A stretch of DNA of 64,000 nucleotides from Vagococcus allomyrinae. GTDB lineage: Bacteria > Bacillota > Bacilli > Lactobacillales > Vagococcaceae. The stretch's first letter is position 1. Every line of letters begins with the position of its first letter. Both the position numbers and the translations under genes were made by a program. Of this stretch, positions 43,150 through 52,156 are shown piece after piece. The DNA lies in the NCBI RefSeq assembly GCF_017829975.1, contig NZ_JAEEGA010000008.1, positions 124,001 to 188,000 of the forward strand. Reading direction: 5' to 3'. Below the pieces are notes generated by a model that saw nothing but the letters and a program-made list of their open reading frames with translations, had not been told where the DNA came from and made no database searches.

Positions 43150-43485
43150 TCAACTCTTTTTTTCATCAATTAACATCGGGTTTCTAACTTCTTTTTCATC
43201 TGCCAAACGTGTCATCATCATCTCATAAGTATGATTCCCCTCTTCAAGGGAACGTTTTACACGTGAAATAATCGCTGTACTCGCCTGTGTTTCTGTTTCA
43301 ATCTCTTGGTAAGTTTTATGCGCTAATAAAGACTCGGCCACCCGAAAGCGTTGTAATAGTGTTTTCATCTCTTTTAATGTCATCAAGTCATCAAAATAAG
43401 CGTAGCATTCATCAAGGTTATCTAATTCTAGTATCGTTCGGAAAAAGTCATCTGTGTGTTCATCTCTGATTTGTTCAATTCTCAT
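43150..43485 (-). CDS. YerC/YecD family TrpR-like regulator
   Basis: 111 aa from ATG 43485, chosen because GAGGAA lies 9 nt upstream; a GTG at 43494 overlaps that site. It matches the TrpR-related YerC/YecD family: LMTLKEMKTLLQRFRVAESLL (residues about 35-55) and the HTH TYQEIETETQASTAIISRVKRSL. Relatives are DNA-binding proteins of unsettled role in Bacillus and Listeria. No tryptophan genes are near. The upstream region has nested inverted repeats. Confidence 0.88.
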   Translation of the reverse strand: MRIEQIRDEHTDDFFRTILELDNLDECYAYFDDLMTLKEMKTLLQRFRVAESLLAHKTYQEIETETQASTAIISRVKRSLEEGNHTYEMMMTRLADEKEVRNPMLIDEKKS

Positions 43486-43541
43486 CGTCTTCACTTCCTC
43501 ATTTTTTCTGATAAGTCTAACAATTCACGACATTCTCGATT

Positions 43542-43598
43542 AAATCGATTCCAAACATCCGTTATAGATATATAACATCTTCAATCGATTTTAGAATA
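43542..43598 (-). promoter_or_regulatory. Promoter and nested palindromes upstream of the YerC-like gene
   Basis: An extended -10 TGG-TATTCT (TATTCT at 43593-43598, minus strand) is followed by outer arms AAATCGATT (43542-43550) and AATCGATTT (43583-43591), which enclose inner arms GTTATA (43561-43566) and TATAAC (43571-43576). It could be an operator or a leader hairpin. Confidence 0.45.
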
Positions 43599-43639
43599 CC
43601 ACAAACTAAGAAAAAAGGCTATTGTTTTCAAGAAATTTT

Positions 43640-45043
43640 CTATACTTTTTTCATCTCTTTAGGCGAGATTAGTGTTAGTCGTGGAAGTCGGTGATTAGCA
43701 AGAATACCTAACCCTACAGTCATCAATGGTAATAAATAACAAAAAATTGCATATGGCCAATACTGACTAGTTGGAATGCCGAGTGTCCCAGTGATAAAGA
43801 CACCACTAACACTCCAAGGAATCAATGGGTTAATACTGGCGCCTGCATCTGAGAGTATTCGTGATAGATAAGATTTAGGAACACCTAAACGGTCAAACGT
43901 TTGTTGAAATGCTTTTCCAGGTAAAATAATCGCTAAATATTGTTCACCTATCAGGAGGTTTATCCCGATACAACTGAGCGTTGTTAGGATAATTAATCTA
44001 CTTGGTCGATTCATCCACTTTTGGCTGTTTTCTAAGATCGTTTCTATTAATTGCAGTCGAATCAACAAACCACCTAAAGCCAAAGCTAACAAAATCAATG
44101 AAACTGACCACATCATACTTTGAATCCCGCCACGAGTTAACAACCTGTCTACTTGTTGATTGCCAGTTGTCGCAACATAACCATTTTGTACCCAGGATCC
44201 TAGTTGACTAATTGTTGTCTCAGGGTAAAAAATAAAACGAATTCCTAATGAAAGGATAATATTAACCAACAAAGTCGGAATAGCAGGTATTTTTTTTAAC
44301 CCGCAGATAAATAATAAAAGGATCGGTAGCAAAGCGACTAACGACACGGCAAAATTTCCTTTCAAACAGGCGATGATATCAATCATTGCTCCAGTCTCAG
44401 CCACAGAGACTTTCCCTTTCCCAAAAGCAAAGAAAAATAAACTCGAGATAATTGCTGCTGGTAGAACCGTTTTCACCATTTGCTTGATGTGCTCAAATAA
44501 ATCAACCTCTGCTATGGCTGCTGCCAGATTTGCGGTATCAGATAAAGGCGACAGGGAATTGCCTAAAAAAGCACCAGAAACTATTGCTCCCGCAATCCAG
44601 CCAGGGGCAAAACCAAGCAATTGTCCCATGCCATAAAAAGCAATGCCAATCGTCGAAATTGTGGTAAATGAGCTGCCTACAGCTGCGCCGACAAGTCCGC
44701 AAATTAAAAAGATCATTGGTAAAAAATAAGTAGGTGACAAAAATGAAAAGCCGTAAACCATTAAGGTGGGAATGGTTCCAGAGGCTATCCAGGTGCTAAT
44801 GAGAGCACCAATCAAAAGAAAGATCAGGATGGGAATCAGACCAGGGCTAATCCCTGAAATAAACGCTTGGTGGATATCCTCCCATGATAAGCCTTTAAAC
44901 TTAGCAAAGGCAATCAACAAAATTAAAGCAAAAAGCAACGCCACATGGGCCGCTAGATGAAACATAATAATACTTGTTCCTATAATTGTTAACAAAACAA
45001 TCAAAATTGATAAAGCCTGTTTGATCGATACATGTTGTTTCAC
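43640..45043 (-). CDS. nhaC: NhaC-type Na+/H+ antiporter
   Basis: 467-aa membrane antiporter with about 11-12 hydrophobic segments. NhaC marks are VGAAVGSSFTTISTIGIAF near residue 120, AFLGNSLSPLSDTANLAAAI near residue 155 and GASINPLIPWSVSG near residue 400. The start is GTG at 45043, with AGAAGGGGG 6 nt upstream; the ATG at 45079 has none. In enterococcal tyramine loci an nhaC gene ends the operon, probably helping pH and sodium balance while decarboxylation consumes protons. It lies 129 nt after tyrDC. Confidence 0.9.
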   Translation of the reverse strand: MKQHVSIKQALSILIVLLTIIGTSIIMFHLAAHVALLFALILLIAFAKFKGLSWEDIHQAFISGISPGLIPILIFLLIGALISTWIASGTIPTLMVYGFSFLSPTYFLPMIFLICGLVGAAVGSSFTTISTIGIAFYGMGQLLGFAPGWIAGAIVSGAFLGNSLSPLSDTANLAAAIAEVDLFEHIKQMVKTVLPAAIISSLFFFAFGKGKVSVAETGAMIDIIACLKGNFAVSLVALLPILLLFICGLKKIPAIPTLLVNIILSLGIRFIFYPETTISQLGSWVQNGYVATTGNQQVDRLLTRGGIQSMMWSVSLILLALALGGLLIRLQLIETILENSQKWMNRPSRLIILTTLSCIGINLLIGEQYLAIILPGKAFQQTFDRLGVPKSYLSRILSDAGASINPLIPWSVSGVFITGTLGIPTSQYWPYAIFCYLLPLMTVGLGILANHRLPRLTLISPKEMKKV

Positions 45044-45172
45044 GATAATCCCCCTTCTTTTTTTTACAGAATTGCTCATATATTTCCGAGATTTATTGAA
45101 AAAAATACTCGACCATCACAAGCTTAGGTGCATGGCAAATGCCATACACCTAAGTCTAATTGATAAAATTGC

Positions 45173-47032
45173 TTATTCAGCGTAGATTGCCGTCAGTTTT
45201 TCTTCCATGGCTTGTGCCATTTTAGCCGCATAACAAGCAAATGTTTGTTCGTCATAGGCGTAAGGTGACATAGCAGAAGCTCTTAAAATGGTAACTTTCC
45301 CTTCCTGCTCCCAATCTTCACGAGAAAATCCAAGGCTCTTAACAAATGGATATGGACTATGCCCGTAATCAGGAATAGCAAAATCCGTATGAGAGGTAAT
45401 AAACTCATTGTGATAAGTGCCACCTTTTCCATATGAAGCGTATTGATAAAATTCTTCATTTAAGGCATTCATTTTAGCTAAATCTGTATTCCCTTTTTCG
45501 TTGAAAACATAATCCACCATATTAAAATCTGGTCTAGTTAAGGCGTGAATCTCTATCGTTTTATCACCAATTTGAAATTCTCTTCCCTCTATAAAATGAT
45601 AAAAATGGAAAGCCCCTTCGATACTTGCTCCCATTAACTTACCAAATCCCGTCACATTCAATGGCAAAATTTTATGTGCCGTCCAGACCGCAGCCGCCGT
45701 TGCACCAGCCTTTGAACCTTCCAAAATATATGCCCCCAATAAAGCAGGAATATCAGCGCCTTTTTTAAAAACGTAAGTTGCAAAATAAGAAATCACATCA
45801 CGCATCCGAACATCTTTAATCACAACGCCTCCAGCAGAATATGGAATGTATCCCATTTTATGAGGATCAATTGTCACAGATTCACATTCGGAAATAGCTT
45901 TAAATGAAGCGTGGATTTCTGGTGTTAACCAGTTATTTGCCCCTTGGAAAATATGATGTTTATCATAAACATCTGCAATCTTATCAAATTCGATAAACTC
46001 ATCATGCTCGTCTAAAAATATGGATCGCGCATAACCTCCGTATGCAGCATCCACATGGATATAGAAATAGATGCCTTCCTTCAGCAATTTTTCTCTCAAG
46101 GCAACAATTTGGTCAACCCGATCGATTTGTCCTTCCTCAGTTGACCCGACAACTGCAACCACGCCTAGGGTAGGAATCCCTTGACTAGCCAGATCGCGGA
46201 TCGTTTGTTCCAGATGATTTATGTCCATTCGGTAGTCATGATTCACGTCACAAGCAATGACCTGATCCAAACCAATCCCAATAATATCAGCGGCTTTTAA
46301 CCATGAATAATGCTTCGTTTGTGGCACTATCCACTTTCCTAATTTTTCCAATTGTTTGCCACTACGTGCTGAATGATCTTTAATCTCGTCCATACGGTCT
46401 TGAAACTGATCCAACAATTCCAAGATGGTTACAGTAGACATATTTAAAAGCTCCCATTCACTTTTACCAGCCACAGCTTCTGGCACAACATCGCGAATTG
46501 CTAAGGGCAATGATTTAAAATTACGAGCATACCAAAGGCCTTCAAGATTTGCTATCGAACCATCAGCAGCCAAATGCCCCCAACCGTTCGGATAACTCAT
46601 TAACGTAGCTAGCTCAAGACCAACCTCTTCTTCCATTTTTGATGTGGCAGGAGAAGACTCATAAGCCACATTATTCCCATTCCAAAGCATCGCTGACGTA
46701 TAAGCAATAATGGCAGGCATTAAGGTTTCAGCATTCATATGCCCCCAAAAACGACCAGCTGAATGCCAAGGCAATGAATCAGTCCGCAGTTTAGAACTTA
46801 AAACATTAAAAACTTGGTTCATATTATCGACCGTTGCTTGATAGCTTTCTGAACGACGATCTTGAGGTGTAATAACAGGTAAGTCTTGTGGCATATAGTT
46901 TTGACGCCAACCAACATGCTCGTCAATCATCCGGTTTAAAATATCTTTAAAGACATCGACATTTTCACCTTTATCCCCTAAAAATAAAGCTTTTAAATTG
47001 GTTTCTTCTGGATTGATAATTTGATTAGTCAT
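45173..47032 (-). CDS. tyrDC: Tyrosine decarboxylase
   Basis: 619-aa PLP-dependent group II decarboxylase, the usual length of TyrDC. The PLP lysine lies in [16 protein letters not shown] (about Lys392). [15 protein letters not shown] and [16 protein letters not shown] are typical of enterococcal and lactobacillar enzymes. It turns tyrosine into tyramine and CO2, consuming a cytoplasmic proton; with the TyrP exchanger this gives acid resistance and proton motive force. It follows tyrP after 23 nt. The ribosome site GAAAGAAGAG is weak. Confidence 0.96.
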   Translation of the reverse strand: MTNQIINPEETNLKALFLGDKGENVDVFKDILNRMIDEHVGWRQNYMPQDLPVITPQDRRSESYQATVDNMNQVFNVLSSKLRTDSLPWHSAGRFWGHMNAETLMPAIIAYTSAMLWNGNNVAYESSPATSKMEEEVGLELATLMSYPNGWGHLAADGSIANLEGLWYARNFKSLPLAIRDVVPEAVAGKSEWELLNMSTVTILELLDQFQDRMDEIKDHSARSGKQLEKLGKWIVPQTKHYSWLKAADIIGIGLDQVIACDVNHDYRMDINHLEQTIRDLASQGIPTLGVVAVVGSTEEGQIDRVDQIVALREKLLKEGIYFYIHVDAAYGGYARSIFLDEHDEFIEFDKIADVYDKHHIFQGANNWLTPEIHASFKAISECESVTIDPHKMGYIPYSAGGVVIKDVRMRDVISYFATYVFKKGADIPALLGAYILEGSKAGATAAAVWTAHKILPLNVTGFGKLMGASIEGAFHFYHFIEGREFQIGDKTIEIHALTRPDFNMVDYVFNEKGNTDLAKMNALNEEFYQYASYGKGGTYHNEFITSHTDFAIPDYGHSPYPFVKSLGFSREDWEQEGKVTILRASAMSPYAYDEQTFACYAAKMAQAMEEKLTAIYAE

Positions 47033-47055
47033 ACTATTCTCTTCTTTCTTTTAAG

Positions 47056-48468
47056 TTAATTGAGTTGCTTTTTCCAACTAGGTTTCTTAAAGCGATTAAT
47101 CAATAAGGCGATTCCCACCATGATAATAGTCGCAGAAACTTGGTATATCACATAGGCAAGGTGTTGGGTTTGACCGACAGATGACGGCGGGATTAAACTA
47201 ACCAAAATGGTCACAATCACACTAACCATGGCAATAATTGACACAAACCACATTAAGCCATTGCCTTTTGCCCCAAGGCGAAATGGTCTGACCGCATCTG
47301 GCATAGCATAACGAAGACGGATCGCAGAAATGGAAATCAACAAATACACAACACAGTATAAAATCGTAGTCGTAATGGTGATAACTAAAAAGGCTTCGCT
47401 CACATCAGGGATGACCACGTACAAAAATGACACTAATGAAATAACAACGGCTTGAACTAATACAATATTAATCGGGATCCCACGCTGATTCCTTTTTTGG
47501 AAAAATGAAGGTAAATTCCCCTCATCTGCTACTTTAATCATTGATTTACTAGGCCCTAAAACCCAAGCACTGAGTTGAACCAAAACACCTATTAAAATCA
47601 TCAATGAAATAATATTGTTAAAGATAGCAGGAACTCCCAAATCTTCCGTCATGATGACAAATGGTTGCGTAATATTAGCCAAATTCATTTGGTCCATAGG
47701 AACAGCATTTGCCACACTTAAACCAGCAATTAAGTTAAAAACAACTAATACTAGCACAGAAACGATCACCGCTATCGGGTAGTTCCGTTTTGGGTTATCA
47801 ATATTATTGGCATGAACCGAAGAAATCTCCACACCAGCAAAGATAAAAATAATTCCTGTTAAGGTGGGTAAACTGCCTAAATCACTTAAATCTGGCAGTA
47901 ATTTATCAACTGAAAAATCTGCTAGATAACCGGTTGTCGTAATACCATTTTTGGCAAAATAAGCAATACCTAAGATTACTAAGGCTAAAAAAGGAATGTA
48001 GACACCGATAATAGCGCCCCAATCTCCAGCAATCTTAACCATATCAAATTTCAGATTTAATAAAGTAATCAGCCAATAAGAAATGAGGATACAAGCAAAA
48101 ATAAATAAGCTGTTACTCCCCAATTCAGGTTGATCGATGACATATCCTAATAAAACACCAACAGTTGATGCGACCATCACCATACCGAAAAACATTTGTA
48201 CCCACAATAGCCATGAAGTAACAAATCCCCACTTCTCACCCAAAGCATTCCGAACCCACACTTGAGGTCCCCCCTCTTGAGGCCATGTTGTGGATAATTC
48301 TGCTGACATTAACGCAATTGGTAAAGCGAACATACATGCAGCAATTAACATATAAACGATTTGTGTCCAACCAGTTGAAGCTAATGTTGGAACACTTCTA
48401 ACGGTGCCAAAAAAGGCCATCGTGATTCCAATTAATCCAAACAAAGAAAGTTTTTTACTTTTCTCCAT
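47056..48468 (-). CDS. tyrP: Tyrosine/tyramine antiporter
   Basis: 470-aa APC-family amino acid transporter with 12 membrane segments. It opens LSLFGLIGITMAFFGTVRSV with TLASTGWTQIVY and has AELSTTWPQEGGPQVWV near residue 65, as in glutamate:GABA-type exchangers. ATG 48468 is chosen for AAAGGGGG 7 nt upstream; an in-frame ATG at 48630 would add 54 residues unlike the family and lies at the predicted transcription start. It swaps tyrosine for tyramine. Here it precedes tyrDC, whereas in E. faecalis it follows. Confidence 0.92.
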   Translation of the reverse strand: MEKSKKLSLFGLIGITMAFFGTVRSVPTLASTGWTQIVYMLIAACMFALPIALMSAELSTTWPQEGGPQVWVRNALGEKWGFVTSWLLWVQMFFGMVMVASTVGVLLGYVIDQPELGSNSLFIFACILISYWLITLLNLKFDMVKIAGDWGAIIGVYIPFLALVILGIAYFAKNGITTTGYLADFSVDKLLPDLSDLGSLPTLTGIIFIFAGVEISSVHANNIDNPKRNYPIAVIVSVLVLVVFNLIAGLSVANAVPMDQMNLANITQPFVIMTEDLGVPAIFNNIISLMILIGVLVQLSAWVLGPSKSMIKVADEGNLPSFFQKRNQRGIPINIVLVQAVVISLVSFLYVVIPDVSEAFLVITITTTILYCVVYLLISISAIRLRYAMPDAVRPFRLGAKGNGLMWFVSIIAMVSVIVTILVSLIPPSSVGQTQHLAYVIYQVSATIIMVGIALLINRFKKPSWKKQLN

Positions 48469-48642
48469 CTTAATTCCCCCTTTGAATAATAGTGTTATTT
48501 TTCCATAAATAACTTCACTACCGAAAACGAATAAACATTCAAAACAGCCTAAACTATTACTTGATGCTTCTTTTGATTTCCTGTCCTTCAGGCCTGAAAT
48601 GAAAAATGAGTCAAAAATCAATAAAGTCATCTGAACAACCGT

Positions 48643-48671
48643 AGTATAGACTTGTAAAACCCCTTTGTCAA
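48643..48671 (-). promoter_or_regulatory. Promoter of tyrP-tyrDC-nhaC
   Basis: Minus-strand consensus -35 TTGACA (48666-48671), 17-nt spacer, -10 TATACT (48643-48648). The leader would be about 168 nt. Confidence 0.85.
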
Positions 48672-48679
48672 AGGGGTTT
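48657..48679. promoter_or_regulatory. Palindromic operator overlapping the tyrP promoter
   Basis: Arms AAACCCCTTT (48657-48666) and AAAGGGGTTT (48670-48679) with a 3-nt centre cover the whole -35 box. Such placement suggests a repressor site; the regulator is not in the window. Confidence 0.65.
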
Positions 48680-49126
48680 CCTGGGGGTTTATGAGAGTTT
48701 CATGAGGATTTCCATGGCCTGATTTAACTCTTTCACGCTATGTCGCATCAGCGCGTTAAAGCGATAAATTATAAATACTATTGAATTTTTATAAATTTTA
48801 TATTCAGTATTTATGTTATTCAATTCCAACTAAACAGTCAATTTACCTGCAACAATTGTGATTTAATTCTCTATCTTACAAAAACATATTGTAAAGTTTG
48901 ATATTTTTTTCACTTTTCTTTTTCAAACACCAGCTGACACGCCTTAGCAATAGCAAAAAAAATAACTAAGTTTGCGGATAAGTCTTTAAAAAAATTCTCA
49001 TTAAATTATTAATAACTTTTTTTGCCGTTTCTCAAGGCAACTGTTTTTTTCAGTTAGGTACTACTAACTCACAACTCCTCACCCTATTTTCCTCCCCTTT
49101 TGCAAAAGACTACTCAATAAAAGGTG
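48680..49126. other. Intergenic stretch between divergent tyrP and tyrS promoters
   Basis: About 450 AT-rich nt. I see no gene. Short dyads occur near 48735-48765 (around GCGCGTTAAAGC). Confidence 0.5.
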
Positions 49127-49155
49127 TTGACAAATAAAAATAACTGTCTTATACT
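49127..49155 (+). promoter_or_regulatory. Promoter of tyrS
   Basis: Consensus -35 TTGACA (49127-49132), 17-nt spacer, -10 TATACT (49150-49155), just upstream of the T-box leader. Confidence 0.88.
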
Positions 49156-49164
49156 TGCTTTAAA

Positions 49165-49402
49165 TTACAAACGTTGATTGAGCGAAGTAACAGACTGTCC
49201 CTGTTTTAGAGAGCTAGTGTTTGGTGAAAACTAGTACAAACATCCCTGTGAATTACACTCATGAGTTTCCTTGTTTAATCGCAAGCGTCCCGTCTTCGTT
49301 ACAGATGATAGAGTGGCATATGAACAATATGCAATTTGGGTGGTAACACGGATAATTTCGTCCCGACAATTTGACTTAGGTCATGTTGTCGGGACTTTTT
49401 TA
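49165..49402 (+). promoter_or_regulatory. Tyrosine T-box riboswitch with terminator
   Basis: Stem I begins around GAGCGAAGTAACAG, with AGAGAGCTAG and GGTGAAAAC forming the distal part. The specifier loop reads GAATTACACTC, giving codon TAC (Tyr) at 49254-49256. The T-box proper is GGGTGGTAACACGG at 49338-49351, where TGGT can pair with the ACCA end of tRNA-Tyr. The terminator stem GTCCCGACAA/TTGTCGGGAC (49360-49369 with 49386-49395) and six T residues follow. Uncharged tRNA-Tyr should switch on tyrS. Confidence 0.93.
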
Positions 49403-49427
49403 TATAATAAAAGAAGGAGTGTTGAAG

Positions 49428-50687
49428 ATGAATATTATCGATGAATTAACTTGGCGTGACGCCATTAACCAGCAAACAGATGCGGAAGGGCTTCGTGACT
49501 ATGTTGAGCACAACAGCATTTCTTTATACTGCGGTGTCGATCCGACAGGTGATAGCATGCACATCGGTCACTTAATTCCTTTTATGATGATGAAACGATT
49601 CCAATCATTTGGACATCATCCTCACATTTTAATCGGTGGTGCAACGGGAACAATTGGCGACCCAAGTGGACGGACTTCAGAACGACAATTGCAAACCATG
49701 GAACAAGTCCAAGCAAACGTCGACGCCTTAACAGCTCAAATGAAACAATTATTTGACTTTGAAGCAAATTCTGACTTAACAATGGTTAATAACTACCAAT
49801 GGACAAAGGACCTGACTTTACTCGATTTTTTAAGGGATTACGGCAAAAATTTTAATATCAATACGATGTTGGCCAAAGATATTGTCTCTAGTCGTTTAGA
49901 AACAGGGATTTCTTTTACTGAATTCACGTACCAAATTCTGCAATCAATGGACTTCTTGCATCTTTTCCGCCACCACGATGTTCGCTTGCAAATTGGCGGT
50001 GCCGATCAGTGGGGAAATATTACTGCTGGTTTAGACTTGATCCGTAAAAAAGAAGGCGCAGAAGCAAAAGCCTTTGGTCTAACCATTCCTTTGATGCTAA
50101 AAGCTGATGGTACTAAGTTTGGTAAAACTGCTGGTGGTGCTATCTGGTTAGATCCTGATAAAACATCGCCATTTGAATTCTACCAGTTCTGGTTAAATCA
50201 GGATGACCGTGATGTCATCAAATACTTGAAATTCTTTACCTTCTTAACCAAAGTTGAAATTGAAGCCTTAGCTGAAAAAGTGGCAACTGAACCTCATAAA
50301 CGCGAAGCCCAAAAAACTTTAGCCAGTGAAATGACCAAATTCGTTCATGGCCAACAGGCTTTAGATGAGGCCCTTAAAATCACAGCGGCGCTCTTCTCAG
50401 GTGACATTGCCAGCCTTAACGCTCATGAAATCGAAGCTGGTTTCCAAAACATGCCGAATGTTGAATGGGCAGAAGACTCTCAAGTAATTGTTGAGTTTTT
50501 GGTCGATCTTGGAATTGAGCCTTCTAAGCGTCAAGCTCGTGAAGATTTAACGAATGGTGCTATCTCCTTAAATGGTGAAAAAGTCTTAACTACTGACTTC
50601 CTAATCACTCGTGAAACATCTTTTGAAGGCAAGTTTATCATCATTCGTAAAGGAAAGAAGAATTACACCTTAGTCCGCATCGTCTAA
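49428..50687 (+). CDS. tyrS: Tyrosyl-tRNA synthetase
   Basis: 419-aa class I aminoacyl-tRNA synthetase. HIGH is at residues 45-48 (SMHIGHLIPF), GVDPTGDSMH precedes it, the KMSKS-like loop is TKFGKTAGG near residue 229, and an S4 RNA-binding domain covers about 350-419. ATG 49428 is chosen for AAGGAG 8 nt upstream. It charges tRNA-Tyr and is linked to tyramine production in enterococci, where it accompanies tyrDC. Here it is divergent from tyrP-tyrDC. It may be a second copy besides a housekeeping gene elsewhere. Confidence 0.96.
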   Translation: MNIIDELTWRDAINQQTDAEGLRDYVEHNSISLYCGVDPTGDSMHIGHLIPFMMMKRFQSFGHHPHILIGGATGTIGDPSGRTSERQLQTMEQVQANVDALTAQMKQLFDFEANSDLTMVNNYQWTKDLTLLDFLRDYGKNFNINTMLAKDIVSSRLETGISFTEFTYQILQSMDFLHLFRHHDVRLQIGGADQWGNITAGLDLIRKKEGAEAKAFGLTIPLMLKADGTKFGKTAGGAIWLDPDKTSPFEFYQFWLNQDDRDVIKYLKFFTFLTKVEIEALAEKVATEPHKREAQKTLASEMTKFVHGQQALDEALKITAALFSGDIASLNAHEIEAGFQNMPNVEWAEDSQVIVEFLVDLGIEPSKRQAREDLTNGAISLNGEKVLTTDFLITRETSFEGKFIIIRKGKKNYTLVRIV

Positions 50688-50716
50688 GGAAACATCTGGT
50701 TGAACTTAGCACACCT

Positions 50717-50755
50717 AAAACAACCATCAATTCGTTTGAATTGATGGTTGTTTTA
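50717..50755 (+). terminator. Terminator of tyrS
   Basis: A 17-bp perfect stem (50717-50733 with 50738-50754) around GTTT, ending in TTTT. Confidence 0.92.
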
Positions 50756-51049
50756 CTTATTAGGAAAGGACGAAACTTTCTCTATACCCTAAATCGAATC
50801 TCATATCCCACTGAAACATGCCGCTCTTATTACATTGTGCTCCCTTATCTGCTAAACGAATAAACTCACAAAAATAACAGCAGCCGCTAGAGACCAGTAA
50901 CAGCGAAATACAGGTCGAAGAACCTATCAAACTTGTTGAACCTTCCATCGTAATATCTAAAAGAATGTCATCGATGTAGCACTACCTCGTAAAGTGAGAT
51001 CCATGGAACGATTTAGTGGAGGTGATGGTTTCCAATAAAATACCAATAA

Positions 51050-51086
51050 CACTAAGAACTGGCCAATTGATGACAAGCTCTTAGTG
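51050..51086 (-). terminator. Possible terminator of the flgM-flgN-flgK-flgL operon
   Basis: An 8-bp stem with a 21-nt loop, followed on the minus strand by GTTATTGGTATTTTATT. The loop is large, so the call is weak. Confidence 0.4.
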
Positions 51087-51102
51087 CCTTTATACCAACA
51101 AC

Positions 51103-51128
51103 TTAAATGAATAAAACGAACCTAGCAT
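51103..51128 (-). repeat. 26-nt repeat, copy A
   Basis: Read on the minus strand, it matches plus-strand 54576-54601 at 23 of 26 positions (core ATGCTAGG then TCGTT). The three differences are all T to C. The two copies form an inverted pair flanking the flgM-flgN-flgK-flgL operon. Confidence 0.55.
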
Positions 51129-51194
51129 CCCTCTATTAAGCTAATGACGCTTACTTCTCCAAACAACCTATTACTACTTCTAATTAATTCTTAT

Positions 51195-52154
51195 TTAGAT
51201 ATAATCAAGGATACTTATTTGCATTATCTTTGTCCCCATCGATAGAGATGCCTGATAAGCAAGCATCTGATTAGAGTACTCCATATACTTTTGAATCACA
51301 TCAACATCCTGTTTCTCCGACAAAACCTCTTTTAAATTAGTGTTTTCACTCTCATTTCGCTCCTTAGCTGCTTCGAAACGGTTCGTAACAGTTCCAATCC
51401 GAGAACGAACATTGACGAAGTTCTCCGTATGAACATCAATTTTAGCCAATAATTTCCCTGACAAAGCCTCTTTATCATCACTGTTAATTGCGGTCATAAT
51501 ATCTGAAAAAAAGGTACTAAGATTCTCAGGATCCGTTTCTGTTCCCTCTTCATTCATAAATAAACGACCATCGCTAATCAAATCAACAGAAACACCTGTG
51601 GCGATTTCACGGCTTAGATTGCCATCTTTGGCAATGACACTGCCATCAGCCCCAATTTGATCTTTGGTTCCATGGTACTTAATTTCGCTAATATTACCGT
51701 CGGTATCTTTAACGATTTCAAATGGGGCTGTTTTAGTGTTCTTACCACCAAAAATATAACGACCATCAAAGTTAGTATTCAGCGAATCAACAATGCCTTC
51801 GATTTCTGAAATGATTTCGTTTTTATTCGCTAGCATCTCTTCTTTACCTTGTGTTCCAGTGGCACTTGACTCAATGAGTTGTCGAATTCGATGAAGAGAA
51901 TCTGTCGCACTAGCTAAGGCAGAGTCCTGGGTTTTCCCCCAAGCCATGGAATCACCAATGGTTGAATTGTAATTAACATTTTGAGCTATTGAATCATTAA
52001 TATTAATTATCTTAGCAAACATAAGGGGATTATCTGAAGACTTACTGTACTCTGTCAATGAATTTAATTGATTTTGATACTTCTGTAATCGGTTCTGATT
52101 AATCGCCATATTACGGTTAAATTCCCGATAAGTCGTTGAATTAGAAACTCTCAT
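51195..52154 (-). CDS. flgL: Flagellar hook-filament junction protein FlgL
   Basis: 319 aa. The N-terminal flagellin-like domain starts MRVSNSTTYREFNRNMAINQ. The centre has LNTNFDGRYIFGGKNTKTAPF near residue 130, and the C-terminus MEYSNQMLAYQASLSMGTKI. It joins the hook to the filament with FlgK. Its start lies 2 nt after the flgK stop, so they are coupled. Confidence 0.95.
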   Translation of the reverse strand: MRVSNSTTYREFNRNMAINQNRLQKYQNQLNSLTEYSKSSDNPLMFAKIININDSIAQNVNYNSTIGDSMAWGKTQDSALASATDSLHRIRQLIESSATGTQGKEEMLANKNEIISEIEGIVDSLNTNFDGRYIFGGKNTKTAPFEIVKDTDGNISEIKYHGTKDQIGADGSVIAKDGNLSREIATGVSVDLISDGRLFMNEEGTETDPENLSTFFSDIMTAINSDDKEALSGKLLAKIDVHTENFVNVRSRIGTVTNRFEAAKERNESENTNLKEVLSEKQDVDVIQKYMEYSNQMLAYQASLSMGTKIMQISILDYI

Positions 52155-52156
52155 GT

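Larger units (their letters stand above)
50756..51194. other. Intergenic stretch between tyrS and flgL
   Basis: Holds a weak minus-strand terminator-like hairpin CACTAAGA/TCTTAGTG (51050-51057 with 51079-51086) and one copy of a 26-nt repeat (51103-51128). A 62-codon minus frame at 50760-50948 has no family resemblance. Confidence 0.5.

Noticed and set aside
43561-43576. GTTATA/TATAAC dyad as a second ModE-like site
   Set aside because: It resembles the half-site at 6562 but no molybdenum gene is near; it is better explained by the yerC-like promoter structure.
49235-49237. TAC at 49235 as the T-box specifier
   Set aside because: It lies on the apical hairpin; TAC at 49254-49256 in GAATTACACTC fits the specifier loop better.
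50760-50948. 62-codon minus-strand frame after tyrS
   Set aside because: No ribosome site, no family resemblance, odd composition; more likely chance or old debris.
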